Of a stretch of DNA of 64,000 nt, positions 8,338-17,860 are shown in pieces. Location of the stretch: positions 2,976,001-3,040,000 of the forward strand of contig NZ_UHIY01000001.1 in the NCBI RefSeq assembly GCF_900460525.1, given 5' to 3'. Under the pieces are notes generated by a model. That model was not told the DNA's origin. It saw only the letters and a program-made list of their open reading frames with translations, and made no database searches. This DNA comes from Yersinia kristensenii. Its GTDB lineage: Bacteria; Pseudomonadota; Gammaproteobacteria; Enterobacterales; Enterobacteriaceae. A program made the position numbers and the translations under genes. Each line of letters opens with the position of its first letter. The stretch's first letter is position 1.

Positions 8338-9240
8338 ATGATTTCTGCCAGTTCTCTAAACTCAGAGCTCATAAATAAAATCGCGCAGGATTTTGCTCAG
8401 GCAACTGGGCTGGCTGTGGTGGTGGTCAATATTCACGGCGAAGAAATTTCTGATCTCTTTAATTTTACGCCATTTTGTCAATTGATGCGGCAAGACCCAG
8501 TGCATCATCTTCGTTGCCGCATGAGTGATCGCTGCGGTGGCTTGGAAGCTTCAAAATCCAATGAACCTTGTATTTATCGCTGCCACGCCGGGTTAACTGA
8601 TTTCTCTATCCCGCTGGTTATTGCCGGTCATTTGGTCGGGTTTGTTTTATGTGGGCAGGTGCGGTTGCACTCAGATGTTTATCTGATTGATATTCTTAAT
8701 GTTGATAACCACTGGCAGCAAAATCCAGCACTGATGGACGAATTCCACAATGTGCCCATTATGGACTTTTCGCGAGTGATTGCGTCGGCAGATTTATTAA
8801 AGCTGATTGTTGAAAATTGTCTCAAAAAACACCTCAACTTTGTGGTTATCAATGACAATATGGGCAGCAAAGAACCGGGGAGAATACGGCCGGCTCACCC
8901 CCATGACAGCAAAATGAAGAAGGCATTGCGTTATATTGATGCGCATTTATCGGAAGAACTGCGGCTGGAAGAAGTCGCGGCCAAGGTGTATCTCAGCCCT
9001 TATTATTTCAGCAAATTGTTTAAAAAATACCACGGCATCGGCTTTAATGCCTGGGTCAATCAGCAACGGATGGCTAATGCCAGAGAGATGTTGCAGCACA
9101 GTGACTGGAGCATTGCCAGCATTGCTAAGAATCTAGGATTTTCCCAGACCAGCTATTTCTGCAAAGTGTTCCGTCAGACCTACAATGTGACACCGCAGGT
9201 ATTTCGCTCACTTTCTTCTGAACGTAGCGGAATGGAATAG
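8338..9240 (+). CDS. pocR: PocR, AraC-type activator of pdu and cob operons
   Basis: The 300-residue regulator has an N-terminal PocR sensory domain (about 10-160), rich in conserved Cys (CQLM, LRCRMSDRCGG, CIYRCHAG), and a C-terminal AraC double helix-turn-helix (about 193-292). In Salmonella PocR with propanediol activates both pdu and cob. Its position between pduF and the cob operon fits that role. GAGAGG at 8323-8328 is a good ribosome site for ATG 8338. The 234 bp between the pduF hairpin and this start are AT-rich and hold no other gene I can support. Confidence 0.93.
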   Translation: MISASSLNSELINKIAQDFAQATGLAVVVVNIHGEEISDLFNFTPFCQLMRQDPVHHLRCRMSDRCGGLEASKSNEPCIYRCHAGLTDFSIPLVIAGHLVGFVLCGQVRLHSDVYLIDILNVDNHWQQNPALMDEFHNVPIMDFSRVIASADLLKLIVENCLKKHLNFVVINDNMGSKEPGRIRPAHPHDSKMKKALRYIDAHLSEELRLEEVAAKVYLSPYYFSKLFKKYHGIGFNAWVNQQRMANAREMLQHSDWSIASIAKNLGFSQTSYFCKVFRQTYNVTPQVFRSLSSERSGME

Positions 9241-9331
9241 CCATCATTGATTTAATATTATGCAATTGGGCCGTTCGCTTGGGTTTTCTATTTAAATAAA
9301 AAAAATAAAAATTAGCCATTTAAAATAATTA

Positions 9332-9349
9332 ATGACAATAATTTGCTAT
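9332..9349 (+). promoter_or_regulatory. Candidate PocR-type operator, copy 4 (cob side)
   Basis: ATGACAATAATTTGCTAT is 17/18 identical to pdu copy 1 (minus strand) and 16/18 to copy 3. It lies about 300 bp upstream of the riboswitch. Confidence 0.45.
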
Positions 9350-9409
9350 AAATAAAATGAACTTAAAGTTATATAAGTCACTGTTTTTAATTATAAATCA
9401 CTCGCAATC

Positions 9410-9427
9410 TCGACAATAAATTGTTGT
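9410..9427 (+). promoter_or_regulatory. Candidate PocR-type operator, copy 5 (degenerate)
   Basis: TCGACAATAAATTGTTGT retains the GACAATAA-TTG-T core, 78 bp after copy 4. That spacing is about seven helical turns, compatible with two sites on the same DNA face. Confidence 0.3.
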
Positions 9428-9629
9428 GGTGATGCAAAAAAATCCCTATCAAAAAATGAAATTCACCATTTTTTATGAACAGAAAAGGGTATATTAATTT
9501 TAAGAAATTCTATCAGACTAATAATGAATAAACACTCTGTTATAACAGTGTAAATAAAGAGATAAATTAGATAACGAAATAAGAAATTAAATAACAGAAT
9601 CTACTGTAATTAGATAATTGTAGTTACTG

Positions 9630-9832
9630 AAATGGTTATGTCGTGTACTTGTACTCAAGACATGATTGGGAAGGGGGTGAAAATCCCCCGCAGCCCCCGC
9701 TGCTGTGATGCTGACGAACCCGCTGAAACCACTGATCCACCGGATTGGGAAGGTAGCGGGGGAGGGTGACGCTAAGCCAGAAGACCAGCCAAATCAGTAA
9801 AAGAGTTTCAACTCCTTCGGTGGGAAGCGGGT
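9630..9832 (+). ncRNA. Cobalamin (B12) riboswitch of the cob operon
   Basis: The leader contains GGTGAAAATCCCCCGC-type P3/P4 sequence (9676-9691) and the B12 box AGCCAGAAGACCAGCC (9775-9790), with GC-rich helices between them (for example GCGGGGGAG), as in cobalamin riboswitches. Boundaries are approximate. In this family, adenosylcobalamin binding reduces downstream expression. A segment at its 3' edge (9825-9831, AAGCGGG) can pair with the 5' arm of the terminator at 9890, giving a plausible switch. Confidence 0.93.
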
Positions 9833-9889
9833 TGTCATCAGATGCGCGCAGCGGTGACGTTGCGTAGATGCACCTTTTTGACACTGCAT

Positions 9890-9916
9890 ATCCCGCTTGA
9901 AATGGCGGGATTTTTT
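9890..9916 (+). terminator. Intrinsic terminator abutting the cbiA start codon
   Basis: ATCCCGC (9890-9896) pairs with GCGGGAT (9905-9911) over an 8-nt loop and runs into six T (9911-9916). The ATG of cbiA follows directly. The 3' arm GGCGGGA is also the only apparent ribosome site for cbiA, so the same hairpin could both terminate transcription and block translation. Confidence 0.85.
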
Positions 9917-11320
9917 ATGCAATGCTCAGGTAAACAAGCATTTATCATCGCAGGAACCGGCAGCGGGTGCGGTAAAACCACCGTAACTTTGGGTATTTTG
10001 CGGGCGCTGATGGCGCGTGGATTGTCGGTGCAGCCGTTCAAGGTCGGGCCGGATTATCTGGATACTGGCTGGCATACCGCCGTCAGTGGCGTGACCTCGC
10101 GTAACCTCGATGCTTTTATGTTGCCGCCTGCCACCCTCAATGGCCTGTATAACCAGCATATGCGCCATGCCGATGTGGCGGTGATTGAAGGTGTCATGGG
10201 GCTGTATGACGGCTATGGCACTGACCCCGATTATTGCAGCAGTGCGGCGATGGCCAAGCAACTGGGCTGCCCGGTTATCTTGCTGGTGGATGGCAAAGCG
10301 GTATCTACCTCGGTGGCGGCAACGGTGCTGGGCTTTAGTCAATTTGATCCCGACCTCACCATTGCCGGGGTGATTGTTAATCGCGTTAACTCAGATAATC
10401 ACTATCAACTTATTCGCCATGCTATTGAACATTATTGTGGCATTCCGGTTTTGGGCCGCTTGCCGGTTATGGATGATGTGGCCTTGCCATCACGCCATTT
10501 GGGGCTGATCCCAGCACAGGAGCGGGGCGGAGTTGTCGCCAGGCAGCCCGATAACTCGCCGCACTGGCAACGGCTGGCCCAGCAGGTTGAAGAATTTATT
10601 GATCTGGACAGATTGCTCGCTCTGACTTGTTGCTCCCAACTTCCGGTTGGCACCCCTCCCGCGTTACCGCCGCAAGCTTTGGCCGACGGGCTGACACTGG
10701 CCTTAGCCGAAGACGAAGCTTTCAATTTTTATTACCCCGATAACCTTGATTTACTGGAGCAGGCGGGAGTGCGTATCCAGCGCTTTAGTCCGCTGCATGA
10801 CCGCAGTTTGCCTGCTTGCCAGATGATTTATCTGGGCGGCGGTTATCCGGAAATCTACGCTACAGCGCTGGCAGAAAATACCGCCATGCACGCCGCGTTA
10901 CAGCAAGCCCACCGCCAGCAAATCCCCCTGTATGCCGAATGTGGTGGCTTGATGTATTTAGGCGACGGTCTCACCGATGACAGTGGACAGCGCCATGCCA
11001 TGGTGGGGATTTTGCCCGGTGAAAGCCGCATGGGGAAACGCCTGACCCGTTTTGGCTACTGTCAGGCACAGGCCCGCAGTGACACGTTATTAGCCGCGTT
11101 TGGTGAAACTCTGCGCGGTCATGAGTTCCATTACTCCGATTTTACCAGCCCGCTGACACCGGTTTTTGATAGCAGCAAATGGCGTGATGGTGCGGTTATC
11201 CAGCAGTGGCGCAGTGGCTATCAGGTACAGCGCACTCAGGCCAGTTATCTGCATATTCATTTCGCCCAGCGCCCCGGTTTACTGAATGGCTGGCTGACTG
11301 CCGCCCGGAGTGTGCTATGA
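9917..11320 (+). CDS. cbiA: CbiA, cobyrinate a,c-diamide synthase
   Basis: The 467-residue glutamine-dependent enzyme amidates the a and c side chains of cobyrinate. A P-loop lies at residues 12-21 (AGTGSGCGKT) and a C-terminal class I glutamine amidotransferase domain has its nucleophile at Cys342 (YAECGGLMYLG). An in-frame start exists at 9842, but homologues begin near ATG 9917; the longer version would run through the terminator hairpin. The stop overlaps cbiB by 4 nt. Confidence 0.95.
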   Translation: MQCSGKQAFIIAGTGSGCGKTTVTLGILRALMARGLSVQPFKVGPDYLDTGWHTAVSGVTSRNLDAFMLPPATLNGLYNQHMRHADVAVIEGVMGLYDGYGTDPDYCSSAAMAKQLGCPVILLVDGKAVSTSVAATVLGFSQFDPDLTIAGVIVNRVNSDNHYQLIRHAIEHYCGIPVLGRLPVMDDVALPSRHLGLIPAQERGGVVARQPDNSPHWQRLAQQVEEFIDLDRLLALTCCSQLPVGTPPALPPQALADGLTLALAEDEAFNFYYPDNLDLLEQAGVRIQRFSPLHDRSLPACQMIYLGGGYPEIYATALAENTAMHAALQQAHRQQIPLYAECGGLMYLGDGLTDDSGQRHAMVGILPGESRMGKRLTRFGYCQAQARSDTLLAAFGETLRGHEFHYSDFTSPLTPVFDSSKWRDGAVIQQWRSGYQVQRTQASYLHIHFAQRPGLLNGWLTAARSVL

Positions 11321-12273
11321 CCCTGAGCGCGTGGTTTGTGGCTTTCTTATTGGACCATTGGCTTGGCGACCCACCGCATTGGCCGCATCCGGTACGTTGG
11401 ATTGGCAATTTGATTACGGTGCTGCAACAGGCGGTTCGCGCGGTGTGTCGTAGTGAGCGGGCGCTGAAATGGGGCGGTGCCCTGTTGTGGGTGTTGGTGG
11501 TCGGCATCACCTGGCTGGTTAGTTGGGGCTTTTTATGGCTGATGACAGAAATTAACCCGTGGCTTGGTTGGCTGGCGCAAGTGTGGATGATTTACACCTT
11601 GCTGGCCGGGCGTTGCTTGAGTGATGCGGCGCTGTTGGTTTTCGATGCGCTACAGCATGGCTCCCTGGCGCAAAGTCGTGAAAAGTTGTCATGGATTGTC
11701 GGGCGCGATACTTCGCAATTGGGGAAACCGCAAATGACCCGTGCGGTGGTGGAAACTGTGGCTGAGAACAGTGTCGATGGTGTTATTGCGCCGTTGTTCT
11801 TCCTGATGCTGGGCGGCCCACCGCTGGCAATGGCCTACAAAGCGGTCAATACCCTTGATTCGATGGTGGGATATAAAACGCCGAAATATAGGGCAATCGG
11901 TTATATGTCTGCGCGAATGGATGATTTAGCTAATTGGCTGCCCGCGCGCTTGAGCTGGGTACTGCTGAGTGCTGCTGCCTGGCTGATTCAGGCCGATTAC
12001 CGCCAGGCGCTACGTATTGGCTGGCGTGATCGCTACCAGCATTCCAGCCCCAATTGCGCTTGGTCAGAAGCTACCGTCGCCGGTGCACTTGGTATCCGTC
12101 TGGGCGGCCCGAATGATTACTTTGGTGAACGAGTCGAGAAGCCGTGGATTGGCGATGAGCGGCGCGAAGTGGCACTAAGTGACATTCCGCGCAGCATCCA
12201 TTTGATGATGATGGCGTCGTTATTGGCCCTGTTATTGTTCGCCCTGATCCGCTTGTTGCTGGTCGGGATTTGA
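11317..12273 (+). CDS. cbiB: CbiB, adenosylcobinamide(-phosphate) synthase
   Basis: The 318-residue inner-membrane protein attaches aminopropanol (phosphate) to adenosylcobyrate. It has several hydrophobic segments (for example LLWVLVVGITWLVSWGFLWL and the C-terminal MMMASLLALLLFALIRLLLV) and the conserved DHWLGDPPHWPHPVRWIG start. The start is ATG 11317, which overlaps the cbiA stop (ATGA) and matches the family; an upstream in-frame start at 11206 lies inside cbiA. Confidence 0.95.
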   Translation: MTLSAWFVAFLLDHWLGDPPHWPHPVRWIGNLITVLQQAVRAVCRSERALKWGGALLWVLVVGITWLVSWGFLWLMTEINPWLGWLAQVWMIYTLLAGRCLSDAALLVFDALQHGSLAQSREKLSWIVGRDTSQLGKPQMTRAVVETVAENSVDGVIAPLFFLMLGGPPLAMAYKAVNTLDSMVGYKTPKYRAIGYMSARMDDLANWLPARLSWVLLSAAAWLIQADYRQALRIGWRDRYQHSSPNCAWSEATVAGALGIRLGGPNDYFGERVEKPWIGDERREVALSDIPRSIHLMMMASLLALLLFALIRLLLVGI

Positions 12274-12286
12274 TAAGGATAACCCG

Positions 12287-12934
12287 ATGAACTATATAAA
12301 AAATCCGCAGGAAATCGAACAAAATAGTTTTGTCATTATTGGCGATATTATTGCCACTGAACGGCCAGATTATTGCTTTGCCAGCGAAATGCACCAAGCG
12401 GTTGTCAAGCGGGTTATCCATACTACCGCCGATTTTGACTGGCTCGATATTCTGCATTTCTCCCCCGATGTGTTGGCTCACATTGCTGAGGGCATCCGCC
12501 GAGGATGCACGCTATACACCGACACTACCATGGCGATGTCGGGCATTAACAAAACGCTGCTCAAGCAGATGGGATGCGAGTGCCGCTGCTATATCAGTGA
12601 CCCGCGCGTGGTGGAAACTGCGCCTGTGCAGGGCATTACCCGCTCGATGGCGGCGGTGGATGTGGCGCTGGCGGAGCCGGGCGAAAAGCTATTTGTGTTC
12701 GGCAATGCGCCGACCGCGTTATTCCGTTTGTTAGAGCGCCAAGTGATCCCGGTGGCGGTCATTGGGGTGCCGGTGGGGTTTGTTGGCGCGGCGGAATCCA
12801 AAGATGCGCTGGTGGAAAGCGGCTTGCCCTGTATTGCCGCACTGGGGCGCAAAGGAGGTAGCAATGTGGCAGCGGCGATTATCAACGCCATCCTCTATCA
12901 ATTACAAAGGACGCAGTTGCGAGGGGCATTATGA
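12287..12934 (+). CDS. cbiC: CbiC, cobalt-precorrin-8 methylmutase
   Basis: The 215-residue protein is of typical CbiC length. It migrates the C11 methyl to C12 to form cobyrinate. Recognisable blocks are [12 protein letters not shown] and the C-terminal [29 protein letters not shown] just upstream supplies the ribosome site. Its last codons overlap cbiD by 4 nt. Confidence 0.95.
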   Translation: MNYIKNPQEIEQNSFVIIGDIIATERPDYCFASEMHQAVVKRVIHTTADFDWLDILHFSPDVLAHIAEGIRRGCTLYTDTTMAMSGINKTLLKQMGCECRCYISDPRVVETAPVQGITRSMAAVDVALAEPGEKLFVFGNAPTALFRLLERQVIPVAVIGVPVGFVGAAESKDALVESGLPCIAALGRKGGSNVAAAIINAILYQLQRTQLRGAL

Positions 12935-14097
12935 GTGACGTTATTGCGAATGACGGAGCGGCACTGCAAAACCAGCAATTAGAGAGTATTTGGCATAACG
13001 GCAAGCAATACCGCAAAGGCTATACCACCGGCTCCTGTGCTACAGCTGCGGCCAAAGTGGCGGCGCTGATGGTGCTGCGCCAGCAAGTGATTGACCAGAT
13101 TTCGATTGTCACCCCCTCTGGCGTCACCTTGTGTCTGAATGTCGAGCTGCCACTTATTGAGGGCCAGCAAGCCACGGCGGCTGTCCGCAAAGATGGCGGC
13201 GATGATGTCGATGCCACCCACGGCATGTTGATTTTTGCTCGCGTGACTCTCACTGAACAGACTGAAATCACTTTGCGGGGCGGCGAGGGGATCGGAACCG
13301 TCACTCGTAAAGGTATTGGTTTACCCATCGGCAGTAGCGCAATTAATCGCACGCCGCGCCAGACAATTGAAGCTGCCGTGCGCGAGGTTATTGGCCCGTT
13401 ACGCGGAGCCGAGATAGAAATTTTCGCGCCGGAAGGGGTTGAACGGGCGAAAAAAACCTACAACGGGCGGCTGGGGATCTGGGGTGGAATTTCCATCATT
13501 GGCACCACTGGCATTGTCACGCCAATGTCGGAAGAGAGCTGGAAACGCTCTTTAGCGCTGGAACTGGAGATGAAGCGGGCCGCCGGTGAGGATCGCGTGA
13601 TTTTAGTGCCGGGTAATCACGGCGAGCGCTTTGTTCGCGACCATTTGGGGCTGGAGAGCCAGCGGGTGGTCACCATGAGTAATTTTGTCGGCTACATGCT
13701 GCAAGAAACGGTGCGGCTGGGGTTCCGCCATGTGCTGTTGGTCGGGCATCCCGGCAAATTAGTCAAAGTGGCCGCCGGTATCTTCCATACTCACAGCCAC
13801 ATTGCCGATGGGCGCATGGAGACGTTGGTGGCGAACTTAGCATTAATGGGCGCACCACATTCATTGCTTCTTGAAGTTAATCAATGTGATACCACCGAGG
13901 CGGCGATGGAGTTAATTGCCGAGCAGGGCTGGCAAGGGGTGTATGCGCGTATCGCGCAGCGCATCTGCGAGCGCATCGCGGAGATGATGCGCTTCTCGGT
14001 TAACCCGCCCCAGTGTGATGCCATTTTATTCTCTTTCGATAATCAGGTGTTAGGTAGCAACCGAGCACTGGATGAGATTGCGGAGGCATTCCGATGA
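12931..14097 (+). CDS. cbiD: CbiD, cobalt-precorrin-5B C1-methyltransferase
   Basis: The 388-residue protein methylates C1 during anaerobic corrin synthesis. The family signature [19 protein letters not shown] lies at residues 28-46. The first 27 residues are slightly longer than in Salmonella, but the ATG overlaps the cbiC stop (ATGA), supporting this start. It overlaps cbiE by 4 nt. Confidence 0.95.
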   Translation: MSDVIANDGAALQNQQLESIWHNGKQYRKGYTTGSCATAAAKVAALMVLRQQVIDQISIVTPSGVTLCLNVELPLIEGQQATAAVRKDGGDDVDATHGMLIFARVTLTEQTEITLRGGEGIGTVTRKGIGLPIGSSAINRTPRQTIEAAVREVIGPLRGAEIEIFAPEGVERAKKTYNGRLGIWGGISIIGTTGIVTPMSEESWKRSLALELEMKRAAGEDRVILVPGNHGERFVRDHLGLESQRVVTMSNFVGYMLQETVRLGFRHVLLVGHPGKLVKVAAGIFHTHSHIADGRMETLVANLALMGAPHSLLLEVNQCDTTEAAMELIAEQGWQGVYARIAQRICERIAEMMRFSVNPPQCDAILFSFDNQVLGSNRALDEIAEAFR

Positions 14098-14696
14098 TTA
14101 CAGTAGTAGGTATTGGCCCCGGTGATACTGACTATCTGACGCCAACGGCGCGGCGGGCTATTGAGTGCGCCGAGGTGTTGGTGGGCGGCAAACGCCATCT
14201 GGCGACATTTTGTTGTGATATCAAAGAGTCTCGTTTGTTGGATGCGGACTTATTGGGGCTACTAGAGTGGCTGGATAGCAATAAAAATCGCGCCATTGTG
14301 GTGTTGGCCTCGGGCGATCCTCTGCTGTACGGCATCGGCAAATTACTGGCGGCAAACTTCAGTACCGAGGAGTTGCATATCGTCCCCGGTATCAGCGCGA
14401 TTCAATATCTGTGCGCCAAAGTGGCGCTGGACATGAATGACCTTTTCCTCACCAGCAGCCATGGTCGCGAGCCTGATTTTGACTGGATCTTCCAGCACGA
14501 CAAAGTGGCGATGGTGACCGACGGCATTATCGGCCCACGGGCCATTGCAGATGCGCTACAGCAACGCGGCCTGTTTCGCACTTTTATTATTGGTGAAAAT
14601 CTTTCGCAATCTAACGAACGCATCCACCGCCTGCCCGCAGAGCAGGTGGCAGCCCGCTATGACATGAATGTGGTGGTGATCCTCAATGAAAGATGA
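14094..14696 (+). CDS. cbiE: CbiE, cobalt-precorrin-7 C5-methyltransferase
   Basis: The 200-residue tetrapyrrole methyltransferase starts [16 protein letters not shown] and has the family's [12 protein letters not shown]-site loop. It adds the C5 methyl. CbiE and CbiT are fused in many organisms; here they are separate but overlap by 11 nt. Confidence 0.94.
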   Translation: MITVVGIGPGDTDYLTPTARRAIECAEVLVGGKRHLATFCCDIKESRLLDADLLGLLEWLDSNKNRAIVVLASGDPLLYGIGKLLAANFSTEELHIVPGISAIQYLCAKVALDMNDLFLTSSHGREPDFDWIFQHDKVAMVTDGIIGPRAIADALQQRGLFRTFIIGENLSQSNERIHRLPAEQVAARYDMNVVVILNER

Positions 14697-15255
14697 GCTG
14701 TTTATTCGTGGGCAAAAAGTCCCGATGACCAAAGAAGCGGTGCGGGTATTGGCGCTGGAACGGCTGGCGTTATCGGGTGCCACTCACCTGATTGATGTTG
14801 GCGCGGGCACCGGCAGTGTGGCGTTGGAGGCGGCGCTGCGCTTCCCTCATTTACAGGTAACCGCCATTGAGTGCAACCCTACGGCCCTTGAATTGATTGA
14901 TGAAAACCGCCAGCGCTTGGGGTGCGGCAATGTGAACATCCTCGCCGGTGTCGCCCCCCTTGCTCTGCCGGATAAAGCCGACGCCATTTTTATTGGCGGC
15001 AGCGGCGGCCATTTAACTGACCTTATCGACTGGGCGCTGATGATGCTCAATCCCGATGGCCGCCTGGTGCTGACCTTTATTTTGCTCAATAACCTCAATG
15101 AGGCTTTAAACCACTTACAGACCTGCGCCGTCAGTGAGTTGGATTGTGTGCAATTGCAACTCTCCACTCTGACCCCTCTGGGCAGCGGGCACTATTTTAA
15201 ACCGAATAATCCTACTTATCTTATTTCCTGCCACAAGGAGGCGAGCAATGTCTGA
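14686..15255 (+). CDS. cbiT: CbiT, cobalt-precorrin-6B C15-methyltransferase (decarboxylating)
   Basis: The 189-residue class I SAM methyltransferase has the binding loop [14 protein letters not shown] at about residues 37-50. It methylates C15 and removes the C12 acetate carboxyl. ATG 14686 lies inside the end of cbiE, and its stop overlaps the cbiF start by 8 nt. Confidence 0.94.
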   Translation: MKDELFIRGQKVPMTKEAVRVLALERLALSGATHLIDVGAGTGSVALEAALRFPHLQVTAIECNPTALELIDENRQRLGCGNVNILAGVAPLALPDKADAIFIGGSGGHLTDLIDWALMMLNPDGRLVLTFILLNNLNEALNHLQTCAVSELDCVQLQLSTLTPLGSGHYFKPNNPTYLISCHKEASNV

Positions 15256-16054
15256 GCATCCTAATGCTGTATCAGCAGCGATTAAACCAACATGGGATAC
15301 GCAAAAAGTCTGGTTTGTTGGGGCCGGGCCGGGTGACAAAGAGCTGATTACGCTAAAAGGCTACCGCTTGCTGCAACAGGCGCAGGTGGTCATTTATGCC
15401 GGGTCGCTTATCAATACCGAGCTATTGGAATATTGCTCTGCCGAAGCTGAATGTCATGACAGCGCGGGCTTGAATCTGGAACAAATCATTACGCTGATGG
15501 TGGATGGCGTGCGCGCCGGCAAGCTGGTAGTGCGGTTGCAAACCGGCGACCTCTCTTTGTATGGCTCGATTCGTGAGCAGGGAGAAGTGTTGAGTGAACA
15601 CGGCATTGGCTTTGTTTCGGTGCCGGGGGTGAGTGCCTTCCTGGGGGCTGCGGCGCAACTGGGAGTGGAATACACCGTGCCGGAAGTGGCGCAGAGCTTG
15701 ATTATCACCCGTATTGAGGGACGCACTCCGATGCCGCCATTGGAGCAATTGGAAGCTTTCGCCGCGCACCAAACTTCAATGGCGATCTTCTTGTCGGTAC
15801 AGGAAATGGACCGCGTTGCCGAGCGCTTAATTGCTGGTGGCTATCCCGCCAATACGCCGGTCGCGGTGGTGTACAAAGCCACATGGGCTGAAAGCCGCAC
15901 GGTACGCGGCACGCTGGCGGATATCGCCGAGTTAGTGCGTGCGGCGGCCATTCATAAAACGGCGCTGATTTTGGTGGGGGCATTCCTCGGCGATGAATAT
16001 CACTATTCCAAACTCTATGACGCGGGGTTTAGCCATGAATATCGTCAAGCCTGA
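15248..16054 (+). CDS. cbiF: CbiF, cobalt-precorrin-4 C11-methyltransferase
   Basis: The 268-residue tetrapyrrole methyltransferase contains [18 protein letters not shown] and the [11 protein letters not shown] loop. It methylates C11 before ring opening by CbiG. The first 18 residues before the conserved core vary in the family. AAGGAGG at 15235-15241 is a strong ribosome site. The last 20 nt overlap cbiG. Confidence 0.94.
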   Translation: MSEHPNAVSAAIKPTWDTQKVWFVGAGPGDKELITLKGYRLLQQAQVVIYAGSLINTELLEYCSAEAECHDSAGLNLEQIITLMVDGVRAGKLVVRLQTGDLSLYGSIREQGEVLSEHGIGFVSVPGVSAFLGAAAQLGVEYTVPEVAQSLIITRIEGRTPMPPLEQLEAFAAHQTSMAIFLSVQEMDRVAERLIAGGYPANTPVAVVYKATWAESRTVRGTLADIAELVRAAAIHKTALILVGAFLGDEYHYSKLYDAGFSHEYRQA

Positions 16055-17105
16055 ATCCATCGCGGTATTTTGCCTGACCCCCGGCGGAGTGCGACTGGCG
16101 CGGCGCTTGCAAACCCACTTGCCGCTGACCTGTTTTACCAGTGACAAACTGCTGGAACCGGGTTTTTTGCCTTTCAACGGCAGTTTTGGCGACACCCTGC
16201 GTGAAGCATTTAAACAGTATTCGGCGCTGGTGGTGGTGGGGGCAATTGGCCTGACAGTGCGGGTTATCGCGCCGCTGGTGAATGACAAAATGACCGATCC
16301 TGCGGTGGTGGTGATTGATGAACGCGGGCAACACGTCGTCAGCTTGCTGTCGGGCCATGTGGGCGGGGCGAATACCTTAACCCGCTATCTGGCGGGTATT
16401 TTGGGGGCTGATCCGGTGATAACCACCGCCACCGATGTGAATGAGATGGCGGCGCTGGACACACTGGCCACCCAACTGGACGGCGAAATGCAAGATTTCC
16501 GCCATGCAGTCAAAGTGGTCAATCAAATGTTGGTTAGCGGCCAGAAAGTCGGGCTGTGGTGGGATGCGCCGCTGTTAGCGGAGCGGGAGCGCTGCGACAC
16601 GCGGGGGTTTGTGCCGGTTGATTGTTTGGATCAATTGCCCGCACTGGACGCATTAGTGTGCATCACGCTGCGCGACACTCTGCCACTGCCCGCCGAACAA
16701 CTCGCCGCCTTACCGGTGTACAAACTGGTGCCGCGCCGGGTGGTGGCGGGCATTGGTTGCCGCCGCGCGACCTCGCTGCAAACCTTGGTGGAGTTACTGC
16801 AACAGCAAATGGCTGAAAATCATTTTGATATCATGGCGTTGCGAGCGATTGGCAGTGTCACCATCAAAAAAGACGAACCGGCGCTGCACCAGTTGGCCCA
16901 ATGCTGGCGGGTGCCATTCGAACTTTTCAGCGTCGGCGAATTAAGCCGCCACGAGCAACGTTTTCCCGCTTCTGATTTTGTCCGCCAAACGGTGGGGGTC
17001 GGCAGCGTTTCACAACCGGTCGCCTGGCTGATGAGCGACGGTAAATTGGTTGGCAATACTCTGCGCCAGCAGGGAGTCACCATCACTCTGGGAGTATCGC
17101 ATTAA
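16035..17105 (+). CDS. cbiG: CbiG, cobalt-precorrin-5A hydrolase
   Basis: The 356-residue protein opens the ring-A delta-lactone and releases acetaldehyde, contracting the macrocycle. Blocks include [28 protein letters not shown] and the C-terminal GIGCRRATS. An in-frame start at 15993 exists, but ATG 16035 matches family length. It overlaps cbiF by 20 nt and the next gene by one base. Confidence 0.94.
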   Translation: MNIVKPESIAVFCLTPGGVRLARRLQTHLPLTCFTSDKLLEPGFLPFNGSFGDTLREAFKQYSALVVVGAIGLTVRVIAPLVNDKMTDPAVVVIDERGQHVVSLLSGHVGGANTLTRYLAGILGADPVITTATDVNEMAALDTLATQLDGEMQDFRHAVKVVNQMLVSGQKVGLWWDAPLLAERERCDTRGFVPVDCLDQLPALDALVCITLRDTLPLPAEQLAALPVYKLVPRRVVAGIGCRRATSLQTLVELLQQQMAENHFDIMALRAIGSVTIKKDEPALHQLAQCWRVPFELFSVGELSRHEQRFPASDFVRQTVGVGSVSQPVAWLMSDGKLVGNTLRQQGVTITLGVSH

Positions 17106-17830
17106 TGTTAACCGTAATTGGCATCGGGCCGGGCAGTGAATCGATGATGACGCAAGACGCTATCGCCGCTATTCGCGAGGCGGAAATTATCGTCGGCTAC
17201 AAAACCTATACCCATCTGGTGAAATCCATGACCCTGGATAAGCAAGTGATCAAAACCGGCATGTGTAAAGAGATTGAGCGCTGTCAGGCGGCGATTGACT
17301 TGGCCATGGCCGGTCATAACGTGGCGCTGATCAGCAGTGGCGATGCCGGTATTTACGGCATGGCTGGGCTGGTGTTGGAACTGGTCACCCAGCAACAGCT
17401 TGAACTGGAAGTGCGGTTGGTGGCCGGTATTACCGCCAGTATTGCGGCCGCCTCTTTACTCGGCGCACCGCTGATGCATGACTTTTGTCATATCAGCCTG
17501 AGTGATTTGATGACCCCGTGGGCAGTGATTGAAAAACGCATTATCGCGGCGGCGCAGGCCGATTTTGTTATCTGCTTCTATAACCCGCGCAGCCGTGGCC
17601 GCGAAGGGCATTTATCACGGGCGTTTGAGCTGATGCAGCCGTGGAAGAAAGCCGCAACACCCGTCGGTGTAGTGAAGGCGGCGGGGCGCAAAAAACAGGA
17701 GAAATGGCTCACCACCTTGGGTGAAATGGATTTTGAACCGGTAGACATGACCAGTTTGGTGATTGTCGGCAATCAGGCCACTTATTGCCGTAACGGGCTG
17801 ATGATCACCCCTCGGGGCTATTCATTATAA
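17105..17830 (+). CDS. cbiH: CbiH, cobalt-precorrin-3 C17-methyltransferase
   Basis: The 241-residue methyltransferase drives C17 methylation and ring contraction to cobalt-precorrin-4. It starts LTVIGIGPGSESMMT and carries SSGDAGIYGMAG. The start shares one base with the cbiG stop (TAATG). A 30-nt gap follows with a possible six-codon mini-ORF (17844-17864). Confidence 0.95.
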   Translation: MLTVIGIGPGSESMMTQDAIAAIREAEIIVGYKTYTHLVKSMTLDKQVIKTGMCKEIERCQAAIDLAMAGHNVALISSGDAGIYGMAGLVLELVTQQQLELEVRLVAGITASIAAASLLGAPLMHDFCHISLSDLMTPWAVIEKRIIAAAQADFVICFYNPRSRGREGHLSRAFELMQPWKKAATPVGVVKAAGRKKQEKWLTTLGEMDFEPVDMTSLVIVGNQATYCRNGLMITPRGYSL

Positions 17831-17860
17831 AGAGATATTCATTATGACGGACGATTCACT

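Larger units (their letters stand above)
9241..9629. other. AT-rich non-coding region upstream of the cob leader
   Basis: No gene is supported in this stretch. It contains two copies of the candidate PocR motif and a 12-bp palindrome CTGTTATAACAG at 9537-9548 that could be an operator. It presumably contains the cob operon promoter. Confidence 0.5.

Noticed and set aside
9842..9916. Upstream in-frame extension of cbiA
   Set aside because: It runs through the terminator and does not match CbiA proteins; the conserved start is 9917.
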